Assembly: GCA_009835735.1 (NCBI GenBank)
Contig: VXWX01000010.1
Location: 21,824 to 85,823 of the forward strand
Reading direction: 5' to 3'
Origin: Acidimicrobiaceae bacterium
GTDB taxonomy: Bacteria > Actinomycetota > Acidimicrobiia > Acidimicrobiales > Aldehydirespiratoraceae
DNA length: 64,000 bases
Part shown: one piece after another, positions 1 through 10,491 of the stretch
Layout of the letters: every line of letters begins with the position of its first letter
Numbering within the stretch: position 1 is the first letter of the stretch
Translations under genes and position numbers: made by a program
The notes under the pieces: model-generated
Told to the model about the DNA's origin: nothing
Database searches by the model: none
What the model saw: only the letters and a program-made list of their open reading frames with translations

Positions 1-128
1 ACTACCCGGCGTCCGCCGGCGGGGACGCTCACTGCCTGTCCGTGCCCGTTTTCAGCTGTCGGCCCGCGCCGACTACCCGGCGTCCGCCGGCGGGGACGCT
101 CACTGCCTGTCCGTGCCCGTTTTCAGTT
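1..128. repeat. Tandem direct repeat, period 71 bp, about 1.8 copies, each with a GCGTCC/GGACGC hairpin
   Basis: actacccggcgtccgccggcggggacgctcactgcctgtccgtgcccgttttcag at 1-55 recurs at 72-126; stem gcgtcc-N8-ggacgc at 9-28. May continue beyond the window edge. Confidence 0.9.
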
Positions 129-3100
129 GTCTGTGATGTGGCCTGTGCCCGAGTTGTTGTGGGGTTGGGCGCCTTCGATGTGCACGAGTTCGAGCACCAT
201 CTTCTCGGTGCCTTCTTGTTTGTTGTCGGTGCGGGTGGGGATGCGTATGGTTGTTTGGGTCTGGCCGGGCTCGATCTCGATGAGGTCGTTGGTGAATGTG
301 TAGTCTGTGGTGTCGGCGGTCCAGTCGGCTGTGACGTAGTAGACGGTGACGGTCTCGGTGGAGGGCCGGTTGAGGCTGACGGTGAATACGAGGTCGTCGC
401 CCTCGGCGGCGGCCGCGTCGGACACAGCCAGCGTCACGGGCTTGGTCGGGTCGGCGACGTCGTTGTCGGCGACGGCGACGACCGCGGCCGACGGTGTGCC
501 GATCTCGTAGTCGGAGTCCGACAGCGAGACGACGGTGGCGGTGATCGATCCGTCGGGTTCGTCTGTGATGTCGTCGGTGGTGGCGACGGTGACGGTGGCG
601 GTGCCGGTGCTGGTGATGGTGACGGTGCGGGCGCCGGTGGAGGTGGCGTAGGCGCCGTTCTGGGTGACGGAGACCTTGACTGTCATCGGCTGCAGCGGCG
701 CGGGTTTGGCGGTGAGGGTGAAGGTGGCGGCGCCGCCCTCGGTGACGCCGGGCCCCGCGGTGATGGTGACCGAGGGTGTCGGTGGGGGCGCGTCGTCGTT
801 GATGATGTCGACCTCCACCGAGGTGGCGCCGAGTGTCAACCCTCCGTCGATGCCGGATTCATAAGGCTGGAACCAGGGGCGTCTCATCGAGATGGCGACG
901 GTGATGGTGCGGTCCTCGTTGTCGGTGTTGGGCCGAGCATAAAGTTTGAGCTTCCCGGCGGTCGCGCCGGAGCTGAGGCGGACCTCGTACTTGAAGCCGG
1001 TCTCACTCTTGCTGAGGTGGATCTTGGCGCCGGGGTCGGTGAGGGTCACACCGCTCTGGCGGGGCACTTCGAGGTTCCAGTGGGTGTCGACCTCGCCGCC
1101 GGTCACTATCAGCGGCACGGTGACCGACTCGCCTGCCTCGAGGGCGCGGTTCAAAGTGAGCGTCACATCGGTGACCCCGTTGTTCTCGGCGATCGACGCC
1201 GCGGCCGCGGAGACGCCGAGCACCACTCCGACGGTGTCGGCGTCGTCGTTGTCGGCGACGGCCACCGTGGCGGTCGCCGACGGGCCGACGATGTAGCCCG
1301 AGCCGGGCTTCAAGGTGAGGGTGACCGTCCCGTCTGCCTCGTCGACGTCGTCGTTGATGGTGCCAATGCCCACCTTGGTAAAGAGGGGGCCCTTGAAGGG
1401 GTCGGAGCCCTCGAAGCCGACCATGTCGCCGGTCTCGCTCCAAACGTAGTTCAGCGCAAGTGGGTAGTCCGGGACCGGGGTGGCGGTGATGGTGAAGTAG
1501 GCGTATCGGCCCTCGGTGATGTCGCCTGCGGAGGCGACGTTGATCACCGGAGTCCCCTCCGGCGGCGGGTCGTCGTTGTCGGCGACGGCCACGGTGGCCG
1601 ACGCCGCGGCGCCGACGGTGTAGCCGTCGCCGGCGTCGACGGTGAGCGTGACCGTGCCGTGGGGCTCGTCGATCCTGTCGTCGATGGTGTCGCCTCTCAC
1701 AACCGTGGTCGCCGCGCTCACTCTCACGGTGAGGGATTTGGAGTCGTCGTAGTATGTGAAGTCCCCGGTCTCGGTGAAGGTGACGCTCACCGTCACAGGC
1801 ACGTTCGGCGCGGGTGCGGCGGTGAGCGTGAAGCTGGTCCTGTCGCCCTCGGTGACGTCGCCGCCGGCGGTGACGGTTATCTCCGGGACCACCGCGTCGT
1901 TGTCGGCGACTTCGACGGTGGCCGACGCGGCGGCGCCGACGCTGTAGCCGCTGCCGGTGTCGACCGTCGCGGTGATCGAGCCGTCGGGTTCGTGGGTGCT
2001 GTCGTCTGTGGTGGCCACCGTGAACGTCACGCTGCCGGTGGTGGGCACCGTCACGGTGCGCGATCCGGTGGCGGTGGTGTAGCTGCCGCTCTGGGTGATG
2101 GCCACGGTGACCGACTTGGGGGCTGAGGGCTTCGGTGCGGCGGTGAGCGTGAAGCTGGCGGCCGTGCCCTCGGTGACGCCGGCTCCGGCGGTGATGGTGA
2201 CCTCGGGGTTGGCCGGGGTCGGGTCGTTGTTGGTCACGTCGATGGTGAACGTGCCCGCGCCGAGCTCTATCCCGCCGGGCACCCCCACCGCGGACGGGGC
2301 CCGAGCGCCGGTGCCGAAAGCCACCGTGATGGGCCGGTCCGCGGTGGCGGGCTCGGCGCGTCCGATGAAGGTCAAAGTGGCCACCCGGCCGCCCGAGCTG
2401 AACCGCACCGCCGAGTTGGACCCCCAGGCGGTGCGGACCACCCCCGCGCCGTTGTCGGCGCTGCGGAACTCTATGTTCCAGTGCGTGTGCGGGTCGCCCC
2501 CCGACACCGTGAACGGCACCGTCACCTGCTCGCCCGCCCCCAGCGCGCGGCTGAGAGTGATCGTGAAGGTGGTCTCGCCGTCGTCCTCAGACACCGACGC
2601 CGCCGCCGACGCCAGCGTGACCGTCACCGGCACCGGCGGATCGTCATCGTCGGCAACAGCCACCGTCGCCGACCCAGGATCGCCGACGGTGTAGCCGTCG
2701 CCGGTGTTGACCGTCGCGGTGACCGACCCGTCAGCCTCGTCCACATCGTCGTCTGTAGTGGCCACCGTGAACGTCACGCTGCCGGTGGTGGGCACCGTCA
2801 CCGTGCGCGACCCGGCGCCGGCAGTGTAGTCGCCGCTCTGGGCGACCGTCACCGTCACCGCCAGCGCCGCCTCAGGCGCAGGCGCGGCCGTCACCGTGAA
2901 CGACGCCGCGGCGCCCTCAGTGACATCGGCGCCCGCAGATATCGTGACCTCCGGGGTCGGGGGCGGGACGTCGTCGTCGGCGACCGCCACCGTGGCCGAC
3001 GACGCGTCGCCGACGGTGTAGCCGTCGCCCGCGGCGACCGTCGCGGTGACCGACCCGTCAGCCTCGTCCACCTCGTCGTCTGTAGTGGCCACGGTGAACG

Positions 3101-4290
3101 TCACGCTGCCGGTGGCGGGCACCGTCACCGTGCGCGAACCGGCGCCGGCAGTGTATTCGCCGCTCTGGGCGACCGTCACCGTCACCGCCAGCGCCGCCTC
3201 AGGCGCAGGCGCGGCCGTCACCGTGAACGACGCCGCCGTGCCCTCAGTGACATCGGCTCCCGCAGCTATCGTGACGTCGGGATTCGCCGGCGTCGCAGCG
3301 TCGTCGTCGGCCACCCCCACAGTCGCCGACGAAGGATCACCGACGATGTAGTCGCCGACCCTGTGGCCGCCCACGGTGTAGCCCCCGCCCGGCTTCACCG
3401 TCGCGGTGACCGACCCGTCAGCCTCGTTGACGCCGTCATCGACAGTCGCGACATGCACAGTAGCCGACCCAGAATCGTCGATGACCACGATACGAGTGTC
3501 CACCGACGCGAAATCGCCGCTCTGAGTCACCGCCACCTCCACCGCCCGCGCGCCCCACGACGGCGGCGGTGTGGCGTCACCGTGAACGACGCCGTGCCGC
3601 CCTCAGTCACGTCACCGCCCGCCACGACAGTGACCCTGGGCCTGGCCGGGGGATCATTGTCGCGGACCCCGAAAGACACCGTCGACCGCGCGCCGATCGT
3701 GTAACCGCTGTCAGCGACGAGAGTGGCGGAGATGACACCATCAGGCTCGTCGATGCGGTCGTCGTCGGTGTACACGCAGAGCCTGCCGACATCGTCGCCG
3801 ACACGATGGACCCGCACGGTGTGGTGGGTCACTTTCGTCCCCTTGGTGAAGCCCCCGCTAGGCCTGCTTGTGGTGTCCTCGACGTCGATGGCCTGGATGT
3901 AATCGCCGGTCTGGGTGACGGTGATATGCACCACCAGCCGAGACTCCCGCGTCGGCGGAGCCTCGGACGGCCCCACGATCAACCTGAAGCACCCAAAACC
4001 GCCCTCGACACCCGTGCGACCAGGAGTAATCAGAGTGAATTGCACCTCCGGCACATCAGGCAGAACCTCCTGCGCGCCCCCGGCGACGCCGGCCCCACCA
4101 GCACCAACCCCACAACAGCCGCCGCAACCACAACACACCACACCGCCCCAACCAAACCACGCCCACCACGGCGCCCGGTCCTGCGCCGGGCGTCGGCAGC
4201 CCAGCCAGGGGCTTCGAAGCTCATCGACCCTCGCATCGCCATGTCCCAACACCTCCAAAACACCGGGCACGCACGTCCGAGGGCCCGATC
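123..4290 (-). pseudogene. Large secreted Calx-beta-like repeat surface protein, split into three frames by two 1-nt frameshifts (pseudogene, phase-variable gene or sequencing error)
   Basis: ORF 123..3542(-) has many repeats of VTEGTAASFTVTAAP...VTFTVATTDDxxDEADGSVTATV...GYTVG..ATVAVADND; ORF 3527..4270(-) carries the preceding repeat in another frame; the signal-peptide-like RRTGRRGGRGLVGAVWCVVVAAAVVGLVLVGPASPGA lies in a third frame (ORF 4030..4410). Breaks near 3575 and in the C5 run 4077-4081. Confidence 0.8.
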
Positions 4291-4350
4291 ACCGAAGACC
4301 TTAGCGCTCATTCGAGCAGGCCGGCGCCGGCGCGGCGGTAGGCTGCGACG

Positions 4351-5040
4351 ATGTCGGTTGTCACGAGCGCGCACGGGCCCGTTGTGGTGGTGACAGTCGA
4401 CGACGGACACACCAACATCCTCACCATCGAGGTCGTCGATGAGATGCTGCGCGCTCTGCGCGCCGCGCGCGACGAGGCTCAGGCGCTGGTCATCGCGGGC
4501 CGGCCGGGATGGTTCTCAGCGGGGCTCGATCAACAGGTCTTCAGCGCCGGCGGTGGGGCTGAGAGCGAACTGATGCATGGCGCCACCGAGCTGCTTCTGC
4601 GGACGGTGGAGTTCCCCCGCCCCACGGTCATCGCTTGCACCGGCACCGCGCTCGGCGCGGGCGCCGTGTCGCTGTTGGCGTCGGACTATCGCGTCGGCAC
4701 GGCCGGCGAACACAGGATCTGCCTCAACTATGTGGATGTGGGCTCGGAGCTTCCCCCTCTGGCCCTGGCGCTGGCTCGGGGCCGGTTGTCGCCGCGGCAC
4801 CTGACGTTGGCTTGCAACACCGCGCAGACCTATTCGCCCCAGCACGCCATCGAAGCGGGCTTCCTGGATGCGGTAACCACCGGCGACACCGTCAAAGAGG
4901 CGATCACCGCGGCGACACAACTCGCCCGAAGAGTCGACCCTGAGGCCTTCGCAGCGACCCGCGCCCTCACCTGCCGCAACCTCTCTGACACCATCATCGG
5001 AACCGCCGGCGCCTTGTGGCGGATCGATCACGGCACCTGA
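4351..5040 (+). CDS. Enoyl-CoA hydratase/isomerase (crotonase) family protein
   Basis: Crotonase fold sequence, e.g. AQALVIAGRPGWFSAGLDQQVF and RPTVIACTGTALGAGAVSLLASDYRV. Confidence 0.85.
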   Translation: MSVVTSAHGPVVVVTVDDGHTNILTIEVVDEMLRALRAARDEAQALVIAGRPGWFSAGLDQQVFSAGGGAESELMHGATELLLRTVEFPRPTVIACTGTALGAGAVSLLASDYRVGTAGEHRICLNYVDVGSELPPLALALARGRLSPRHLTLACNTAQTYSPQHAIEAGFLDAVTTGDTVKEAITAATQLARRVDPEAFAATRALTCRNLSDTIIGTAGALWRIDHGT

Positions 5041-5079
5041 ACCCAACCCTCAAGCCGATCCCGCCCAGCTCGGGTGCTG

Positions 5080-5200
5080 TCACACTTCACCGTCGAGCAG
5101 CTCGCCCCGCAGCACGTCGCAGATGGCGAGCACAGCGTGCTTCGAGGCGGTGTAGGCCCCGGCGTGGAGGTGGGGCACTCCCACCCGAGTGCTCAGATCC
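5080..5200 (-). pseudogene. Remnant of a short-chain dehydrogenase (active-site region only)
   Basis: GVPHLHAGAYTASKHAVLAICDVLRGEL (YxxxK) with upstream TGSEHS in a different frame (ORF 5087..5458). Confidence 0.6.
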
Positions 5201-5469
5201 GGTGGCCATGAGCCATCCGGTCCGGGCGTCGGCGGCCATGAGGCGTCCGAAGGCCTGGAGGGTGTCATAGGGTCGCAGCGCGCACCAGCGCCACCCCACC
5301 CGAGATGTCGGGTAGGCGCCGCGGCTACCTCCGGTGGCCGGCGGCGCATCTCCTCTTGAGCCGCGGGGCGTACTGGGAGCACACTCCGCCAGCCGCCGTC
5401 GTGGCCCCGCACAAACGGCGCCCGGCGGACGGGCGTGCCCCGTGGTTCCGCACGCCACCCAGAAGCCTC

Positions 5470-5615
5470 CCTTGGGACATCGCCAGCGGGAACTCGCGGC
5501 TCAGCCCAGCCAGCTCGGGCACCGCGGTCTTCATCGTCTCCCACACGTAGGCCGGGGTGATTATCTCGTAGGCGTGGGCCAGCTGGTTGCGCGCCAGGTA
5601 CACCCGATCGCACAT
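5470..5615 (-). pseudogene. Possible HepT/DUF86-like toxin remnant
   Basis: LARNQLAHAYEIITPAYVWETMKTAVPELAGL contains an RX4HXY pattern typical of HepT/DUF86; no intact partner nucleotidyltransferase seen. Confidence 0.4.
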
Positions 5616-6008
5616 CTCTCAATATCCGCCCCAAGCTATGGATCGGGCCGTCGTTGTCCACCGCGATGCGCGCCGCCCGATGATCGGCAACCGGAAGAAA
5701 AGCCACATCACCGGTGATGGTGTTGAGCGAACGGCCTGGACAGCGTCGCCCGCCTCCCCTACGACCACACCCAAGAGCCCTCACCCAACCCGCCGACCGA
5801 GCGGCGCCGGTGCCCTCATCTTCGCTGCATGGCGCCGCGACGACAGCGATCGCAACTACAGCGATCAACACGGCCTGTAGGCGATCGCCGACAGACGGTC
5901 ATCGGATTATGCCGACGTTGACGAGCATGGCCGTTCTTGTGAACGGCCCGAGCCATAGCGCGGCCAGCAGGGAGCACCATAGGGAGCTGACTCGGTCGCC
6001 GTGACTCG

Positions 6009-6485
6009 CTAGGCGACCGCTGCCCGATTGCGAAGGCGCAGTGCTATGCCTGCCCCCATGTAGGACGCGCCGACTGCCCAGCCCCAAGTGTAAAGGATCC
6101 CCACGACCAAGTCTCCCACCATCGTCCACGTCGCCGGAAATGGCTCGAACCTGATGGGGTAGCCGAACCGCACAGGGTAGAAGGCCTCCCAGCCGCTGGG
6201 GAACCAGGATGCCCCGATGAGAGCCAGAATAACCGAGCACGGCAACAAGAAGACAGCGGCCACAGCGGTGGCCGCAGCTACTGGATGGTCTGGCGACAAC
6301 CAGCCCGCCACAAACATCACGGCCAGCAGCACTGGGAACACATAAGGCTGCGGCAACACCAAGAGGCTGACCACCACGACGACACCGCAAGCAGCCTGTC
6401 GCGCAGCGCCATGACTGCTCAGCCGCCCACCGACTGCCCGCAAGCGACGGAGCGACGACATAGCCCCAACACTAGCGAGCCCCAC
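6009..6485 (-). CDS. Hypothetical multi-pass membrane protein
   Basis: 158 aa, about four hydrophobic segments (ACGVVVVVSLLVL, VLLAVMFVAGWL, AVAAVFLLPCSVILALIGA, GDLVVGILYTWGWAVGASY). Confidence 0.55.
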   Translation of the reverse strand: MGLASVGAMSSLRRLRAVGGRLSSHGAARQAACGVVVVVSLLVLPQPYVFPVLLAVMFVAGWLSPDHPVAAATAVAAVFLLPCSVILALIGASWFPSGWEAFYPVRFGYPIRFEPFPATWTMVGDLVVGILYTWGWAVGASYMGAGIALRLRNRAAVA

Positions 6486-6618
6486 AGGACGGCCTCATCT
6501 GCAATGGAAGAAGCCAGCCACCGCTTGGACGACCCGACCGGTCGCACCGGCCGGTCCCATGTCACGCCGCCGGTACCAACTGGCTGACCGCCGCCTGTCG
6601 CCTGTCGCCTGTCGCCTC

Positions 6619-6650
6619 ACTCGACACCTGATGCACTCGACACCTGATGC
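6619..6650. repeat. 16-bp tandem direct repeat, 2 copies, next to a 7-bp (cctgtcg) microrepeat
   Basis: actcgacacctgatgc x2; gcctgtcgcctgtcgcctgtcgcct immediately upstream. Confidence 0.9.
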
Positions 6651-6698
6651 AATGTCTCAAGTAGTAACTGTCAGACATAGAAAAATCGTTTAGCCAGT

Positions 6699-7043
6699 TC
6701 AGAGGGCATATTTTGCGGGTGTTCTTGTGGAGCTGAGCACCGCGGCCCGGTTGGCCGTCTCGGCGACGTCGGTGGCGGAGTCGTTCTGGGGGAACACGAA
6801 CGGGAAGTTCCACTGGGGGTCGTAGCGCATGATCACGCGGGCCGTGCCGCCGACGCTGCGGGCGCTGATGTAGCTGCCCTGCACGTTCAGCGTCTCGACG
6901 ATCCGGGGCGTACCGCCGCTCACATCGATGCGCTGGAGCACGGTCTCGGAGCCGTCGGCGGCATCGCTCTGGGAGCGGGTGATCAGCAGCAGGCCGTCGC
7001 CGTTGATGAACAGCTCCCGTCCCCAGCCCTCGGCCACCGCCAC
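6699..7043 (-). pseudogene. Fragment of a secreted beta-propeller domain protein
   Basis: GDGLLLITRSQSDAADGSETVLQRIDVSGGTPRIVETLNVQGSYISARSVGGTARVIMRYDPQWNFPFVFPQND resembles beta-propeller (PF09826-like) proteins but is truncated at both ends. Confidence 0.55.
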
Positions 7044-7357
7044 CGAACCGGCGGTGCGGCGTGGCCTTTCGTCGCGGCGCGCCCGGCGACGCGCCTAGAA
7101 GTCAACAATGAGACGATCCTGGCTCCACTGTGGTTCCCGGGCCGGTCACCGCGCGGTCTGGCCGGCGCTTCGAGCCCGCTAGCCGGCAGGGCCATACGCG
7201 GCAGAGGCCTCCCCGGTAGCGGCCTGCGAAATCTGAGCAGACGCAACAGACAAGCGTGCGGTGTTGCGCCACAGCTGAAGCGACATCATCGACGAAACCT
7301 GAGCCACAGCAGCCGCACCCCAGTCGTCCTCGCTGGCCGCCAAAGCCGGAGCCGGCC

Positions 7358-7449
7358 GCCGCGCCCGCGCCGGGCGGGGTCGGCGGACTCGATCCGCTCG
7401 GTGTGACGGTGAAGATCCACGCCGCGCCCGCGCCGGGCGGGGTCGGCGG
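7358..7449. repeat. 29-bp GC-rich direct repeat, two exact copies (7358-7386, 7421-7449), 34-bp spacer
   Basis: gccgcgcccgcgccgggcggggtcggcgg at both sites. Confidence 0.9.
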
Positions 7450-7832
7450 TGTCACCTGTGGTGCGCGGGCGGGCCGTGGCCGCCCAGCCGGGCAGGGTCT
7501 CCGCAACTGCTGTCCGCAACTGGGCCTGACTCGTCCTACGCCGCCCAGCAACTGTCGTGTTGTTGTCGGTCGTGTTGTTATGCGGACCGCGCACTCATCG
7601 GCCCGTTTCGGGCCGGTTCGCGGCACGGCTCTCCCTCACAAGGCTCTCGGGCGTACCCAGGACCAGCTCGCGCGTCCGTGTAGGCCTGCGCCTCCTCGCC
7701 CAAACCATCACGACCCCGCAACCTAGCCGCGTCGTGTCCGATTCGCAGCGGCTGACCGAACATCCTCGCGTCAACACTGCTCTGAAACGCCACCACCCGG
7801 CCCGCTGGCCGCCAACCTTGTCTGGGTCGGGC

Positions 7833-8975
7833 TTAGAGCCCGATGCCGCCGCCGTAGCGGGTGTCTCGTCGCGGCCAGCGCGAGGTGTGGTAGTCGGGCG
7901 GGTATATGGCGTAGGGGTCGTCGTGTTCGATGTCGTCGCGGTCGAAGGGATGGATGTCGAGGTCGTCGTCTCGGTGGTCGTGGATGTCTCGGTCGTCGTC
8001 TCGGTGATCGCGGTCGTCTCGGTTGTGGGTGTGGTGTTGGTGGTGGGTGGTGCTGGCTTGTCTGAGGGCGGCTATGGCGTTTTGGATTTGGTGGGTGTAG
8101 GCGCCGGTGGTGTCTGATGCCCATCGGTTCATGTCGGCGTTCATCAACTCGATGCAGAAGCCGTACCGCTCCGGCAGTGCGGTGAGCATGTCTGAGATGA
8201 GTTGTTGTTTGTCGTGGCGGGTGGTGGGGACATCGAATTGCAGTTCGTTGGGGTTGAGGTCGCCGATGTCGGGGCCGTCGATGAGGCCTTCGAGCTCCAC
8301 TGGGGCAGGTGAGGCGGTGGAGGGCCCCTTGGTGGGGTTGTGGAAGTCCTGGTGGCTCTTGATCACATACATCTCACACACCGCCGCGGGGTCTTCGATG
8401 ACGGGCCGCAGACTGGTGAGGTCATAGAGGTCGCGCACGGTTGGGCGGCGCTGCCAGCGGGCGAGTTTCTCTGAGGCAACCTCGTCGGGGGTCATCACCG
8501 GCACCGCACAGGTGACATCGCTGCGGTAGTGGTCATGTATCGGCCGGGGCAGCAGCCTGGCCGTCACGGGCTGCTGTATCGGAACGCTTGGCGCGAAGTC
8601 GCAGGCAACGCTGAGCGGCTCGGCTATGAACGGAACGTCGATACGGACGCGGCTGTGGCGCCCCAGCGCCAGCGTGCTGTTGAGGCCGCGGCCGCGGTCG
8701 CGGATTGACATGATCCGGGTCAGTCTGTCGCGGTCGGGGGCTGCGGTGAGCGCGAAGTCCAGGTCATAGGAGATGCGCCGGTAGCGCTGCGGGTCGCAGT
8801 GGAACTTGCGCACCGCGGTGCCGCCCTTGAACACGAGACCGCCACGGGCGAAGGCGTCGTTTTCGGCCAGCGCCATCAGATACAGGTCCAACGCGGCGTC
8901 ACGGGCGACATCGCCCAGCCGCTGGGCGCTCAACCGCGGATGCAGACCCGCGATCACCCGGGGCGTCAACCCCAT
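7833..8975 (-). CDS. AbiEii-like nucleotidyltransferase toxin with a His/Asp-rich C-terminal tail
   Basis: GGLVFKGGTAVRKF...RISYDLDFAL is the AbiEii/AbiGii nucleotidyltransferase core; MTPDEVASEKLARWQRRPTVRDLYDL also typical; follows the AbiEi-like gene with a 29-bp gap. Confidence 0.85.
   Translation of the reverse strand: MGLTPRVIAGLHPRLSAQRLGDVARDAALDLYLMALAENDAFARGGLVFKGGTAVRKFHCDPQRYRRISYDLDFALTAAPDRDRLTRIMSIRDRGRGLNSTLALGRHSRVRIDVPFIAEPLSVACDFAPSVPIQQPVTARLLPRPIHDHYRSDVTCAVPVMTPDEVASEKLARWQRRPTVRDLYDLTSLRPVIEDPAAVCEMYVIKSHQDFHNPTKGPSTASPAPVELEGLIDGPDIGDLNPNELQFDVPTTRHDKQQLISDMLTALPERYGFCIELMNADMNRWASDTTGAYTHQIQNAIAALRQASTTHHQHHTHNRDDRDHRDDDRDIHDHRDDDLDIHPFDRDDIEHDDPYAIYPPDYHTSRWPRRDTRYGGGIGL
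7952..8011. repeat. 30-bp in-frame tandem repeat, 2 copies, encoding the DHRDDD-type tail of the AbiEii-like protein
   Basis: ggatgtcgaggtcgtcgtctcggtggtcgt / ggatgtctcggtcgtcgtctcggtgatcgc. Confidence 0.8.
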
Positions 8976-9004
8976 CGCTACAACCCCCCGCTACAGCGCC
9001 ATCG

Positions 9005-9898
9005 CTACAACGACGACGAGGCCGCGCTGGAGGGCTCCCCATCCCAGCACACGAAATGGCTGCCGGGGGGCTCCCAGTAGCGCTCGAAGATGTAGTCGAC
9101 CACATCGAAATCCCCGTAGGTGCGCCCGCCCCAGCGGCGGCGGGGGACACCGAACTTGTACGGGCCGCGAGCACCCCCAGGCGCCAACGCCGACAACTCG
9201 GCCGCAGCCTCAGGCTGTTCGCCGCGCCACATGATGAACGCCGCCTTCATCCACACCGACCGCGTCCGCCCCCCCAACTCGCACACCAACTCCTCGACCG
9301 CAGCGGCGCCGCACACCGCGTCAAGCCACTCGCCGACATCTTCGAAACCGAACCTCGAAGGCCGAGCCGCCATAAAGGCCACCAACGTCGCCGGCGACCA
9401 CACCGGCAGACCCTCCACGCTCCCCAACGGCGCCCGCGCCTGCCAGCGCAACAGATTGAACCCACCCAAACACCGCGGCACCAACACCCCAGCCGGCATC
9501 GCGATCGTCGGCTCCGTCGGCCTCTTGAGCCAGCCGCACACCTCCAACACAGAACGCCCCGCAACCACCGCCGGCGTCCGCGGATGAGTACGCAACCGCC
9601 CCAACAACTCATCAAAAGCCGCCGTCACATGAAACTCCCACACACCACAACGCCACACCCCCCGAGCACGCATCGGAACCAACCAGCCACCCTCACGCAA
9701 CACCCGCACCGCACGACGAGCCGCAACCTCACCGCCGCACCACACCGCCAAATCCCCCACAGTCACAACCCTCAAACCACTCGCCGCCATCGCCTCCACC
9801 ACCGACCCCAACCCCACAGGCACTTCACGCAGACCCACATCAGACCGACCCCCAGCACCCACCGGCACCCCAGCCACAGCCGCCTCAACCACCACCAC
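9005..9898 (-). CDS. AbiEi-like antitoxin/transcriptional regulator
   Basis: Winged-helix N-terminus (VTVGDLAVWCGGEVAARRAVRVLREGGWLVPMRARGVWRCG) plus typical AbiEi middle region, directly upstream of AbiEii on the same strand. Confidence 0.75.
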   Translation of the reverse strand: MVVVEAAVAGVPVGAGGRSDVGLREVPVGLGSVVEAMAASGLRVVTVGDLAVWCGGEVAARRAVRVLREGGWLVPMRARGVWRCGVWEFHVTAAFDELLGRLRTHPRTPAVVAGRSVLEVCGWLKRPTEPTIAMPAGVLVPRCLGGFNLLRWQARAPLGSVEGLPVWSPATLVAFMAARPSRFGFEDVGEWLDAVCGAAAVEELVCELGGRTRSVWMKAAFIMWRGEQPEAAAELSALAPGGARGPYKFGVPRRRWGGRTYGDFDVVDYIFERYWEPPGSHFVCWDGEPSSAASSSL

Positions 9899-10011
9899 AC
9901 CTCCTGTCGTTCCAACACCATTCTAGACGCAAACGCCGTCGCCGGGCAAGCCACCCGCCAGCCCAACCAACCCCCAGATCAAAAACACCGACATACACCG
10001 TCACCGCAACC

Positions 10012-10041
10012 GCGTTCCTCAGCGTTCGCATGCGTTCCTCG
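10012..10041 (+). repeat. Decamer repeat array A (3 GCGTTC units, 10-bp period)
   Basis: gcgttcctca gcgttcgcat gcgttcctcg; starts 10012, 10022, 10032. Confidence 0.75.
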
Positions 10042-10056
10042 GACCCCGGAGGCGTC

Positions 10057-10110
10057 GTTCGATACTCGAACACCCGGGCTGTTCAAACCGTCGAACGGCC
10101 TAGGTGTTCG
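10057..10110. promoter_or_regulatory. GTTCGA/TCGAAC operator-like inverted repeats upstream of abiEi-like gene
   Basis: GTTCGA-TAC-TCGAAC at 10057-10071, GTTCAAACCGTCGAAC at 10081-10096, half site GTTCGA at 10105-10110. Confidence 0.45.
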
Positions 10111-10491
10111 ATGGCGGCACTGCAAGTGCAAACGTGTGGTGACCAAACGACCCCACGAACGCACGCTGACGCCCCACACCCGGTCAACGACCCAGCCGCA
10201 ACAGACACCGACACCAGCATCCCGGCCCGGCATTGGACCAAGAACCGCACTCCCAACAACGAACGCAGCCTCAGCAATCCACCAGCACCCCTCGCAGAGC
10301 ACATGCCCGCCGCGCCAGGTGACCGCGGGCCGGGCCGAGCGTCTGCGGCGGGCTACAGCACCAGTGTTCTTGTCGGGCGGCTCGGTGCTTGAAGTGGCCG
10401 ATGCGACAGGGCTTCTTTGCGGCTTGCCAGTCTGTTCGGCTGTTACAACTCCGCCGCCGCTGTTCCCAGCTGGGACCCGGCCGGCCAACTC

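Noticed and set aside
42-2126. Long + strand ORF of 694 aa antisense to the Calx-beta gene
   Set aside because: Gly/Asp/Val-rich low-complexity translation, a frame shadow of the high-GC repeat gene on the other strand.
7358-7449. Two 29-bp repeats with a 34-bp spacer resembling a mini-CRISPR
   Set aside because: Only two copies, extremely GC-rich low-complexity repeat, no further units and no cas genes in the window.
10057-10096. LexA/SOS box upstream of the AbiE module
   Set aside because: Actinobacterial SOS boxes are TCGAAC-N4-GTTCGA; here the half sites are in the opposite order or 9 nt apart.
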